This document shows, in pieces, positions 22,775-29,987 of a DNA stretch of 36,467 bases (positions are counted from its first letter, which is position 1; the number at the start of each line of letters is the position of its first letter). Both the position numbers and the translations under genes were made by a program. This stretch comes from an uncultured bacterium (GTDB lineage: Bacteria > Bacteroidota > Bacteroidia > Chitinophagales > Chitinophagaceae): contig CAIXQW010000200.1 of assembly GCA_903921675.1 (NCBI GenBank), positions 1 to 36,467 on the forward strand, read 5' to 3'. The notes beneath the pieces were generated by a model. It was given only the letters and a program-made list of their open reading frames with translations, did not search any database and was not told the DNA's origin.

Positions 22775-24985
22775 TTACTCCACTATCAATTTTACCATTG
22801 CCTCATTTACTTTTACATAATAAATTCCTTTTGCAAAATGGCTTACATCTATGCTATTATTTGCATTTTTGATAATGGAAGCGTAAACACATTCTCCTAA
22901 TACATTAATTATTTTGCAACTATATTGTTGATTTAAATTGAAATTATCAATATCTATTTTAATAAAATTTGTTGCAGGGTTTGGAGCTATTTTTATTTGC
23001 GTAGTTGTATAATTAGCAATAGCTAAATTTTTAACTTGCCTACATGCCGATGTATCTGCACAAGCACCATTGCTTACAATAGCTGCATAATTGCCATTGG
23101 CTGTAGCAGTATAACTTTGGGCTGTAGCACCACTTATAATTTGATTGGTGGTGCAATTATACCACTGATAGCTAAGCCCATTGCCATTAGCAGAAAGTAT
23201 ATTTCCATTTTGTGAAATGCTAGTATCTATTGGTAAAATAGTTAATTGCAATGTTACTAAGCTATCGCATACTGCTGCATTGATTAAGTTGTGGGTGTAT
23301 GTACCTGATGTAGTATAGGTGGTATTGTTGTACCAATAATTATTGCAAGATGTAACAGAATAATTGCAGAACGATTTTGCTTTTTTTGTAAGTGTAAATT
23401 TTACAATACTATCGCAACAGTTGGCAGTAGGAAATTGTAAAATAAAAGTTGAATCATTGTAATAAGTAAAATTATTTAAAATAATGCTGTCGCAAAAATT
23501 TTCATTTTCTGGTTCTACATTTGTGTTGCATATTTTTAATCCAATAATAAATGTATTATCTACATATCCAGAATCTGGAATTACTACGCAACTACTAGGG
23601 TCCATATCTGCATACCCATTTTTATAGCCAGTTACATATATCTCATTGTACTTATCCAAAGCGATGGAATGAGGGTAATTAAGTGCATTTACAGTGCCAC
23701 TTATTGGAAGCATATATTTAAAATTGCCAAGGCTACTGTAACTTACAATAAAACTATGTGTAATACTTCCTCCAACCAAAGGGAAAAAATTATAACTATA
23801 TATTTGATTGCTAGGATCAAAATCTATAACACCACCAGTAGTAACACCCAGCAATACAGCATTGTTACCTGTATCTATTTCAATTTCTCGAAATCTACTT
23901 GATGCAAAAATATTATACAAATTAAATACCCATTGAAAATTTCCTGCACTATCTAATTTTAATAAATAAGCATCAGAGAAACCTGGTGTTACTAAATGAA
24001 TACCTATGCCTGGATCAAAATCTGCTATTGTATCAAAACCTCCAGTAACATATATACTATTTTGCTTGTCTATTTTGCAATTCCAAGATACAGCAAAAGT
24101 ACTTTCCCCAAATTTTTTTGCAAAAATATAATTGCCAAATCTATCAAATTTTATTACTAAACTAGCTCTGTAATTTGGGCTAATGATATAGTTGTTAAAA
24201 CCTGGATTACAATTAACACTATCATCAAACATTGCAGATAAAACAATATTTTGATTGCTATCAATATCAGCACCAGTTATTTTTACATATTTATTGGCAT
24301 CTATTCTATTAACCCAAATAAAATTTCCTGCACTATCTAATTTTAATATAAAGGCATCTTTATCTTTTCTAGAAATTAAATTGTTTACTCCAACTCCAGG
24401 GTCAAAATCTACAGTGTCTTTAAAAGTACCTGTAAAATAAATATTATTGTATTTGTCTACACTTAAGGTAGGAGTATTTACATATTTATTGTTAGGTATT
24501 TGAATAGCCCAAATAAAGTTGCCATTGCTATCTAATTTTACAATAAAATAATCCTTTTGTAAAGTGTCTGCAGTTAAATTATAAACTCCACCTCCTGGAT
24601 CGAAATCTGCTGTACCTCTAAAAGTTCCATACGCAAATACATTATGTTGATAATCTGTTTTTATTTGCATATCACTGCTTGGCGTAAGCGGGTTTAATTG
24701 TAACTGCTTTGCCCAAACAAAGTTGTTAGCATTATCTAGTTTCACAATTGCATTACTATTGCTTGTTGTGCCTAAATTATAAACTCCAGCATTAGGGTCA
24801 AAGTCTACTGTGCCAACAAACCAACTATTGAATAAAGTGTAACTCTCATTTTTTATTATTCTGCCACCTTCATTTATAGAATTAGAGGAAATGATTTTTA
24901 CAAAATCCAAATTCTGCCCTAGTGCAATCATAGGAAAGCAAAGCAAAAAAAAGAATAAAAATCTAATGTTTATTTTAGAGAGCAT
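22775..24985 (-). CDS. T9SS-sorted FDP-repeat (probable seven-bladed propeller) protein, copy 2
   Basis: A secreted protein of about 736 residues. The start at 24985 (MLSKINIRF) gives a compact signal peptide ending MIALGQ. It lies 11 nt inside the end of the small gene at 24975-25385, whereas a longer open frame to 25012 has a poorer N-terminus. Seven FDP-type repeats follow (DFDPNAGVYNL, DFDPGGGVYNL, DFDPGVGVNNL, a degenerate NCNPGF repeat, DFDPGIGIHLV, DFDPSNQIY, DMDPSSC), each paired with a KLDSxGNFxW strand. The Cys-rich domains and type A sorting domain are almost the same as in copy 1. The last ~200 residues are far more alike between copies than the repeats are. Ligand and role are unknown; surface display is expected from the sorting domain. 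Confidence 0.88.
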   Translation of the reverse strand: MLSKINIRFLFFFLLCFPMIALGQNLDFVKIISSNSINEGGRIIKNESYTLFNSWFVGTVDFDPNAGVYNLGTTSNSNAIVKLDNANNFVWAKQLQLNPLTPSSDMQIKTDYQHNVFAYGTFRGTADFDPGGGVYNLTADTLQKDYFIVKLDSNGNFIWAIQIPNNKYVNTPTLSVDKYNNIYFTGTFKDTVDFDPGVGVNNLISRKDKDAFILKLDSAGNFIWVNRIDANKYVKITGADIDSNQNIVLSAMFDDSVNCNPGFNNYIISPNYRASLVIKFDRFGNYIFAKKFGESTFAVSWNCKIDKQNSIYVTGGFDTIADFDPGIGIHLVTPGFSDAYLLKLDSAGNFQWVFNLYNIFASSRFREIEIDTGNNAVLLGVTTGGVIDFDPSNQIYSYNFFPLVGGSITHSFIVSYSSLGNFKYMLPISGTVNALNYPHSIALDKYNEIYVTGYKNGYADMDPSSCVVIPDSGYVDNTFIIGLKICNTNVEPENENFCDSIILNNFTYYNDSTFILQFPTANCCDSIVKFTLTKKAKSFCNYSVTSCNNYWYNNTTYTTSGTYTHNLINAAVCDSLVTLQLTILPIDTSISQNGNILSANGNGLSYQWYNCTTNQIISGATAQSYTATANGNYAAIVSNGACADTSACRQVKNLAIANYTTTQIKIAPNPATNFIKIDIDNFNLNQQYSCKIINVLGECVYASIIKNANNSIDVSHFAKGIYYVKVNEAMVKLIVE

Positions 24986-25385
24986 ATATCCAACCATCAT
25001 TTGCAGAACCAATTGGTGAAAAATCTATTGTGTAACCTCCTCCAGTAATTGGTATTACTCCCCAATTACATAAATCATAATTGGTAGCAGGAATAGCACT
25101 TACAAGTTCTACTCCTCCAGCTATCCAATCCCAATTGCCCCATAATGTAAGATAACCAAAGGTTGCAACAGAATTTGCAGGAATAGTTACTGTAGATGTA
25201 ATATATCCAATTGAAATGCAGTTAGGATCAGTTTGTTTTACTTCTAAGTTTAAAGCTAATGGTGTTCCATTTCTAACAAACAACGTATTTTGTGCAATTG
25301 CTTTATTGCTAAATAAAAAAAATCCCATCATTACAACTCCTAAAAAGACTAACCTTTTAGTTAATTTGTTGTTTGTTGTTTTCAT
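24975..25385 (-). CDS. Small exported protein of unknown family, copy 2
   Basis: A 136-residue paralogue of the product at 22237-22689. It has a signal peptide (RLVFLGVVMMGFFLFSNKAIAQ, cleavage near residue 32) and a ~104-residue beta-rich mature domain sharing VRNGTPLALN, TIPANSVATFGY, a Trp-rich segment, GGVELVSAIPATNYDLCNWG and GGGYTIDF with copy 1. Only two Cys remain (the C of DPNC and the C of DLCNWG), so the disulfide pattern differs. The start codon is followed by two 7-nt repeat units against five in copy 1, a difference of seven codons. Its end overlaps the start of the large gene by 11 nt. No known family recognised; function unknown. Confidence 0.8.
   Translation of the reverse strand: MKTTNNKLTKRLVFLGVVMMGFFLFSNKAIAQNTLFVRNGTPLALNLEVKQTDPNCISIGYITSTVTIPANSVATFGYLTLWGNWDWIAGGVELVSAIPATNYDLCNWGVIPITGGGYTIDFSPIGSANDGWIYAL
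25368..25381 (-). repeat. Tandem 7-nt repeat (AAACAAC x2) directly after a start codon
   Basis: Two exact heptamers begin at the fourth base of the gene, as in the paralogue. Two units keep the frame. Three units would give TAA at codon 12, and one unit would also give an early TAA. Two units alone are less prone to slip than five. Confidence 0.85.
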
Positions 25386-25466
25386 AATTGATAAATTTTA
25401 GAATATAAAGTTAGAAGCAAATAATTTTAAATGTAATAAAATGCGGTGAATTATTGTTAAGGCTAA
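25377..25466 (-). promoter_or_regulatory. Duplicated promoter/leader, copy 2
   Basis: Nearly identical to 22681-22771. The -7-like TAACTTTA (25406-25413) is kept, but at the -33 position the minus strand reads TTA (25434-25436) where copy 1 has TTG, so the two copies may differ in strength. Confidence 0.55.
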
Positions 25467-25478
25467 TTTCAATAATAA

Positions 25479-25508
25479 AAAAACAGCCTAGGGACACAGG
25501 CTGTTTTT
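25479..25508 (-). terminator. Intrinsic terminator, strongest for minus-strand transcription
   Basis: An 11-bp stem (25479-25489 with 25498-25508) with an 8-nt loop. The minus-strand side is followed by a long T-run into TTATTATT, so it best ends a transcript running leftward from about 25640. That transcript would be a short one separate from the small exported gene downstream. Confidence 0.75.
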
Positions 25509-25543
25509 ATTAGGGGATTGCGACTGCTAACTGAAGTCTATTA

Positions 25544-25627
25544 CTATAGACGAAAAATACTATCTGCATTATTGGCGCTATTGTAAAAATAGGTACTGAT
25601 GGCGCCATACCATGCTTCTATAATCAT
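25544..25627 (-). CDS. Possible 27-aa small protein or small RNA upstream of the duplicated module
   Basis: A short ATG-to-TAG frame lies 35 bp before the terminator at 25479-25508. It has a hydrophobic, Tyr-rich start and ends in SIFRL. The DNA also contains the inverted repeat TGGCGC (25573-25578) / GCGCCA (25602-25607), so a structured RNA of about 150 nt is an equal alternative. A terminator with nothing else to terminate is the main reason to believe something is transcribed here. No homology is recognised. Confidence 0.25.
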   Translation of the reverse strand: MIIEAWYGAISTYFYNSANNADSIFRL

Positions 25628-25776
25628 TAGCTTATCTATAAATTTAATTTTTTTTTAATTTTCAAATATCTGTTGGTCTTTACAACAATCTTGTACCTAT
25701 TGATACGTTATCAAGTTTCACAATGTTGATGAAATAACAAAAAAAACTTACTTTTAACACAATCACATTTAAAAGC

Positions 25777-26859
25777 ATGGCTAAAGTAACATTCAATAAT
25801 AAAAATAATGAGTTTTATAACTCTTTAAAAGCCAAAGTAAATACCTATTTTCAAGAAAAAAAAATAGATAAAACAGGTGATTGGCGCCTATACCATAAAG
25901 CATGGGTGCTACTGATTGGGGCATTGGCACTTTACTTAGTTTTACTAAATGTAAGCATGCCGGCTTATCTTTCTTTGATACTGTGTGCTACCCTTGGTTT
26001 TGTAATGGCTAGCATTGGATTCAATGTAATGCATGATGCCTGCCATGGTAGTTTTAGTAAAAATGAAACTTTAAATACCATCATGGGCTATACTTTAAAT
26101 ATACTTGGTGGAAATTCTTACATTTGGAAACAAAAGCACAATATAATTCATCATACTTATACTAATGTAGATGGTATAGATGATGATATTGCGAAAAGCC
26201 CAGTTATTCGCCAATGCTACACACAAAAGTGGGTGCCAGCACATAAAGTGCAGCATTTGTATCTGCCTTTGATATATGCCATCACTTCTATTGCATGGGC
26301 ATTTATTATGGATTTTCAAAAATATTTTAGCGGAAAAATTTACACAACAGAGCGCTGGAAAATGGATTGGAAAGAACATGCTATTTTTTGGGCAGGTAAA
26401 GTATATTTTGCAATTGTTTATATGGCTATTCCTGTTTATTGCGTCGGTTTTAGCAGTTGGTTGATAGGCTTTTTGGTGATGCATATTACCATGGGTTTTA
26501 CATTAGCTATTGTTTTTCAATTAGCGCATGTAGTAGAAGGAGCTCATTTTGTAGAAGCGTATAATCATGATTTGCATGTAGAGGATTCTTGGGCAAAACA
26601 TGAAGTAGTTACTACTGCTAATTTTGCACCAACTAATAAAATTATTAATTGGTATGTAGGTGGATTAAATTATCAGATAGAGCATCATTTATTTCCAAAA
26701 GTTTCGCATATACATTATCCTGCAATCAGCAAATTTGTAAAAGAATCTTGTGCAGAATATAATATTCCATACAACGAATTTCCTACCATGTGGAGTGCTG
26801 TAAAAAGCCATTTTAAAATGATGAAAGAGTTTGGACAAAATCAATTTCAGCCGGCCTAG
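25777..26859 (+). CDS. Membrane fatty acid desaturase (acyl-lipid/acyl-CoA type)
   Basis: A 360-residue integral membrane di-iron enzyme that introduces a double bond in a fatty acyl chain. The three histidine boxes are complete: HDACH at 86-90, HNIIHH at 121-126, and QIEHH at 300-304. The Q at the start of box 3 is typical of front-end (delta-5/delta-6-like) desaturases, here without a fused cytochrome b5. There are about four membrane segments (approximately 42-60, 64-84, 160-180 and 205-245). It stands alone between the divergent small-protein module and a glycosyltransferase. Low-temperature membrane adaptation is a usual role for such enzymes, but regiospecificity cannot be read from sequence. 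Confidence 0.94.
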   Translation: MAKVTFNNKNNEFYNSLKAKVNTYFQEKKIDKTGDWRLYHKAWVLLIGALALYLVLLNVSMPAYLSLILCATLGFVMASIGFNVMHDACHGSFSKNETLNTIMGYTLNILGGNSYIWKQKHNIIHHTYTNVDGIDDDIAKSPVIRQCYTQKWVPAHKVQHLYLPLIYAITSIAWAFIMDFQKYFSGKIYTTERWKMDWKEHAIFWAGKVYFAIVYMAIPVYCVGFSSWLIGFLVMHITMGFTLAIVFQLAHVVEGAHFVEAYNHDLHVEDSWAKHEVVTTANFAPTNKIINWYVGGLNYQIEHHLFPKVSHIHYPAISKFVKESCAEYNIPYNEFPTMWSAVKSHFKMMKEFGQNQFQPA

Positions 26860-26899
26860 GTAGTCTTCTTTTTGCAGTTTTCAGTATGCTAATTGCCTA

Positions 26900-26930
26900 T
26901 TGTCCTTTTCTAAATTTCACACTACATTTG
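26900..26930 (+). promoter_or_regulatory. Promoter of the glycosyltransferase gene, start-proximal
   Basis: TTG at 26900-26902, a 20-bp spacer and TACATTTG at 26923-26930 fit the Bacteroidota consensus well. The -7 element ends 5 bp before the ATG at 26936, implying a leaderless or near-leaderless mRNA. Confidence 0.6.
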
Positions 26931-26935
26931 CACTC

Positions 26936-28090
26936 ATGAATATTGGCTACGAAGCAAAACGCGTGTATCAAAACAGAACAGGTCTTGGTAATGCAGCGCG
27001 TAGTATAGTTCACAGCATGGACGCCAATTACCCTAATCATCAGTATCATTTATTTGCACCTCGTATTACTAATTTGTTTTCTATAGATGGCAATGCTAAC
27101 ATGCATGCTCATGCGCCAAATTTTTGGCTTGGTAATCAAATAAAAGCATGGTGGCGTAGTAAAGGAGTTGTAAAGCAATTAACGCAAAATGAAATAGATG
27201 TTTATATAGGCTTAGGTGCAGAACTTCCACTTGGACTTGCCTCAAAAAAAATAAAATCAATCGTAATGATTTACGATTTGATTTACGAAAGATATCCAAA
27301 GCAATATAATCCAATAGATGTATATACTTATCGAAAAAAAGCAAAATATGCATGTGCTACAGCAGATGCTATAGTTACCATTAGCCAACAAACCAAGCAA
27401 GATTTAATAGATTTTTATGAGGTACCTGCAGAAAAAATTACTGTAGTTTATTTAAGTTGCAATGAGCAATTTTACCAACAACATAGCCCTACAGAAATTG
27501 CTACTATTCAGCATAAATATAATTTGCCAGGGGCCTATTTTTTAAGTGTAGGAAGCATCATAGAGCGCAAAGGATTATCGAAAATTTGTGAAGCGATACA
27601 TTTGCTAAAAAACAATACCATTCCATTAGTAGTAATTGGTAATGGAAAAAATGATTATGCAGATAGTATTGCTGCATTTATTACCAAATATAATTTACAA
27701 GATAAAATTATTTTTCTGAATCAAAAGCCAGAAGCACAAAACAAAAATTATAAGAATAGTATAGACTTTCCAGCTATTTACCAAGGTGCTACAGCCTTAA
27801 TTTATCCATCGGTATTTGAAGGATTTGGATTGCCTGTGTTAGAAGGAATGGCTAGTGGATTGCCTGTTATTACTAGCAATTGTAGCTGTATGCCAGAGGT
27901 AGGTGGAGATGCTGTATTGTATGTAAACCCTTTAGATGCACAAAAAATTGCGGATGCTATGCAGCATGTAAGTACAGATCAGCATTTATGCAATGCACTA
28001 ATTACGAAAGGCAGAATGCAAGCACAGCTATTTTCTGAACAACATTTAGCAAAGAGAATTATGCATGTGGTAGATGAAGTATGTAAATAA
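26936..28090 (+). CDS. GT4-family glycosyltransferase
   Basis: A 384-residue cytoplasmic GT-B glycosyltransferase. The N-terminal domain opens MNIGYEAKRVYQNRTGLGNA, with the Gly-rich donor loop of GT4 enzymes. The C-terminal domain holds FLSVGSIIERKGL near residue 205 and the family signature EGFGLPVLEGMASGLPVITSN starting near 295, with both Glu of the E-x7-E motif. An open frame extends 12 codons upstream to 26900, but that segment overlaps the promoter, and the start at 26936 matches the family. It probably transfers a sugar to a surface polysaccharide or glycolipid; donor and acceptor are unknown. No polysaccharide cluster is nearby. Confidence 0.92.
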   Translation: MNIGYEAKRVYQNRTGLGNAARSIVHSMDANYPNHQYHLFAPRITNLFSIDGNANMHAHAPNFWLGNQIKAWWRSKGVVKQLTQNEIDVYIGLGAELPLGLASKKIKSIVMIYDLIYERYPKQYNPIDVYTYRKKAKYACATADAIVTISQQTKQDLIDFYEVPAEKITVVYLSCNEQFYQQHSPTEIATIQHKYNLPGAYFLSVGSIIERKGLSKICEAIHLLKNNTIPLVVIGNGKNDYADSIAAFITKYNLQDKIIFLNQKPEAQNKNYKNSIDFPAIYQGATALIYPSVFEGFGLPVLEGMASGLPVITSNCSCMPEVGGDAVLYVNPLDAQKIADAMQHVSTDQHLCNALITKGRMQAQLFSEQHLAKRIMHVVDEVCK

Positions 28091-28630
28091 TTGATTGGAT
28101 TAAAGTACATGTACTAGTAAAAAGTTACAGAGTTTATATCTTTTGTACTACTAAAAAAATTTATTTTACATCCTAAACTAAAACTTGTGAAAGAAGAATT
28201 AAAAAATATTTCTTCGCTTTCTTAATACTATAGGAGCAATATCCTTAGGATTTTTAGTAGCTTATTATCGTGTTGCATTTATTATTAAAAGAACCCTATT
28301 GCCAAGCGAATTACTTCTAAATATTGGGCTTCCTACAATTGCAATATAAACAAAGGTGCAGCAATGCCTCACTCGCAAACAAACCTTGCAACAATTATAG
28401 AACTTAGTAAAAGAAAATACAACATAACAAGTTTCTTCATAAGGTAAATCAACATCAGAAACAGCCTGCCTCAAATGCAACTTTGGAGAGAGTTAGGTTT
28501 TCCAATCCCGATACCATGGTTACACTCAGTAAGATTTCTATTTTATTGCCATCCTTAAGATGTTTGTAGAGGACTACATTGGGTTGCATACCCTGTGATT
28601 AAGAGGATGCAATAATTGTGTTGGGATAAA
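28091..28630. other. Gene-poor stretch, possible decayed membrane-protein gene
   Basis: About 540 bp without an intact gene. A 12-bp palindrome (AGTACATGTACT, 28104-28115) follows the glycosyltransferase gene. On the plus strand, GTG at 28187 starts a short frame (VKEELKN). A one-base slip in the A-run would join this to a hydrophobic frame of about 45 codons (28212-28349, with GAISLGFLVAYYR) ending in TAA. Further fragments follow with stops in all frames. This resembles a broken gene for a small membrane protein, but no family is recognised. A 71-codon minus frame at 28265-28480 has no protein-like features. Confidence 0.35.
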
Positions 28631-28658
28631 AAAAGCTAGAAATTTCTTTCTAGCTTTT
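28631..28658 (-). terminator. Terminator of the tRNA-Leu gene
   Basis: A 12-bp stem (28631-28642 with 28647-28658) and 4-nt loop directly follow the tRNA on the minus strand and lead into a T-run. Confidence 0.85.
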
Positions 28659-28661
28659 CAG

Positions 28662-28743
28662 TGCGCCTGGAGGGACTCGAACCCCCATGCCTCTCGGCGC
28701 CAGATCCTAAGTCTGGTATGTCTACCAATTTCACCACAGGCGC
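28662..28743 (-). tRNA. tRNA-Leu (anticodon UAG)
   Basis: The minus strand folds as a class II tRNA: a 7-bp acceptor stem (28737-28743 with 28663-28669), discriminator A at 28662, a D-loop with GG, an anticodon stem CCAGA/TCTGG around loop CTTAGGA (anticodon UAG, reading CUA), an extended variable arm, and a T-arm with GGTTCGAGTCC. The 3' CCA is not encoded and must be added by nucleotidyltransferase. Length is 82 nt, normal for Leu. Confidence 0.97.
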
Positions 28744-28809
28744 GTGATTATGTATACTTCCAATACGATAGCATTTTTTATTGGAAGGCAAAAGTAAAAT
28801 AAAATTCCC

Positions 28810-29826
28810 TTATACCAAAACTTTTATGCCTAAACCTTTGAACGGCCCTAAACTTATGCAGCCATTCTTATACTTTAATCCCCTTGCTAATTCTGTAGTA
28901 TGCAGCAATGGCCCATCTGCATCTAAGTAATCCAGCTGTGGTAAAAATTGTGCTATGGCTGCTGTACCTATCATGCTTTCATTCATACAGCCCATCATTA
29001 CTTTTTTGTTTTTACTTTTAGCTGCTTCTATCATGCGTAAGGCAGGAGTTAGGCCACTGCATTTTGTCAATTTAATATTAATGCCATGAAACACTTCGCA
29101 ACATCTTTCCACATCACTTTCTACCACACAGCTTTCATCTGCTATCAATGGCAAATTACTTTCTTTGTACAATACTGCCATGTCTTCCCAGGCATCTTTT
29201 GCCAAAGGCTGCTCTATCAGCTCAACATTTAGTTTTTTAAGTTCTGGAATAATTTGTAATGCCTCTTTCAAAGTCCAACCAGCATTGGCATCTATGCGTA
29301 TTATGCTGTCTGTGTGTGCACGCAAAGCTTGAATGATGTCTATGTCTTTTGGTGTGCCCAATTTTACTTTATAAATAGGCCAAGGATTTTCTTGCATTTT
29401 TTTTACCATTTCATCTACTTCATCTATACCAATGGTGTAGTCTGTTTGCACAGAATTGTTCCAAGGTGTGCTCCACAATTCATGAATTTGTTTGTTGCGC
29501 AGCTTGGCAAATAAATCCCAAGCAGCCATATCTAATGCGCAAACTAAAAAATGATCTTCCGGAAATAAATGATGCAAAAAATGCCAAAATCTATCGGGAT
29601 GCATTAGGCTATAATTCTCTATTACTTTTCTACCAGATTCTAATTTTTGAATCATAGCATCTAATGTAACGCCGTAATAAACTATTTCGGTTGCCTCTCC
29701 ATAGCCATACACATCCCTAAAACCAAGTTTTACTACCAAAGTAGGTTGGGTGGTTTTTAAACCATGAGCAGTGCGAAATGGATATGTAAAAGGCAAGTCA
29801 TGTTTGGAATACGATAAGCTAAGCAT
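28810..29826 (-). CDS. L-Ala-D/L-Glu (dipeptide) epimerase, enolase superfamily
   Basis: A 338-residue cytoplasmic enzyme that inverts the second residue of dipeptides such as L-Ala-D-Glu released from peptidoglycan, allowing murein peptide reuse. It shows the N-terminal capping domain (1-125) and barrel with KVK (Lys153, Lys155), the metal ligands in RIDAN (Asp179), IEQP (Glu205) and ADES (Asp230), the second catalytic Lys in NIKLTKCSG (252/255), the MGCMNES loop (278-284), and DADGPLL near 300, the dipeptide-binding DxD of this subgroup. Muconate cycloisomerase or o-succinylbenzoate synthase would be the alternatives, but DxD favours the epimerase. A tRNA-Leu gene lies downstream on the same strand, and the -7-like element is only 4 bp from the start. 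Confidence 0.88.
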   Translation of the reverse strand: MLSLSYSKHDLPFTYPFRTAHGLKTTQPTLVVKLGFRDVYGYGEATEIVYYGVTLDAMIQKLESGRKVIENYSLMHPDRFWHFLHHLFPEDHFLVCALDMAAWDLFAKLRNKQIHELWSTPWNNSVQTDYTIGIDEVDEMVKKMQENPWPIYKVKLGTPKDIDIIQALRAHTDSIIRIDANAGWTLKEALQIIPELKKLNVELIEQPLAKDAWEDMAVLYKESNLPLIADESCVVESDVERCCEVFHGINIKLTKCSGLTPALRMIEAAKSKNKKVMMGCMNESMIGTAAIAQFLPQLDYLDADGPLLHTTELARGLKYKNGCISLGPFKGLGIKVLV

Positions 29827-29830
29827 TTGG

Positions 29831-29838
29831 TAAAGATA
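29831..29838 (-). promoter_or_regulatory. Possible start-proximal -7 element of the epimerase gene
   Basis: On the minus strand TATCTTTA (one mismatch to TAnnTTTG) ends 4 bp before the ATG; a TTG lies 16 bp further upstream. The layout resembles that of ddl. Confidence 0.35.
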
Positions 29839-29987
29839 GGTGAATACTAATTAGCAATGATACAATACGGTTTTCCTTACATCTATCATTCTCTCTATTT
29901 TTTTACACAAATATCACAATTGTAATTGTACTTGTATTTTCAAATGGTTTACTTTTACTTTTTAAAAAAATTAAATTAATAGAAAGA

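Noticed and set aside
28104-28115. 12-bp palindrome AGTACATGTACT as operator or attachment site
   Set aside because: Single occurrence after a gene end, without integrase, second copy or nearby promoter.
28265-28480. 71-codon minus-strand frame near the tRNA
   Set aside because: Cys/Val-rich without any motif; lies over the gene-like plus-strand fragments; no promoter seen.
28662-28743. tRNA-Leu as an integration site for a mobile element
   Set aside because: No integrase, no repeated tRNA 3' end and no element-like genes on either side.
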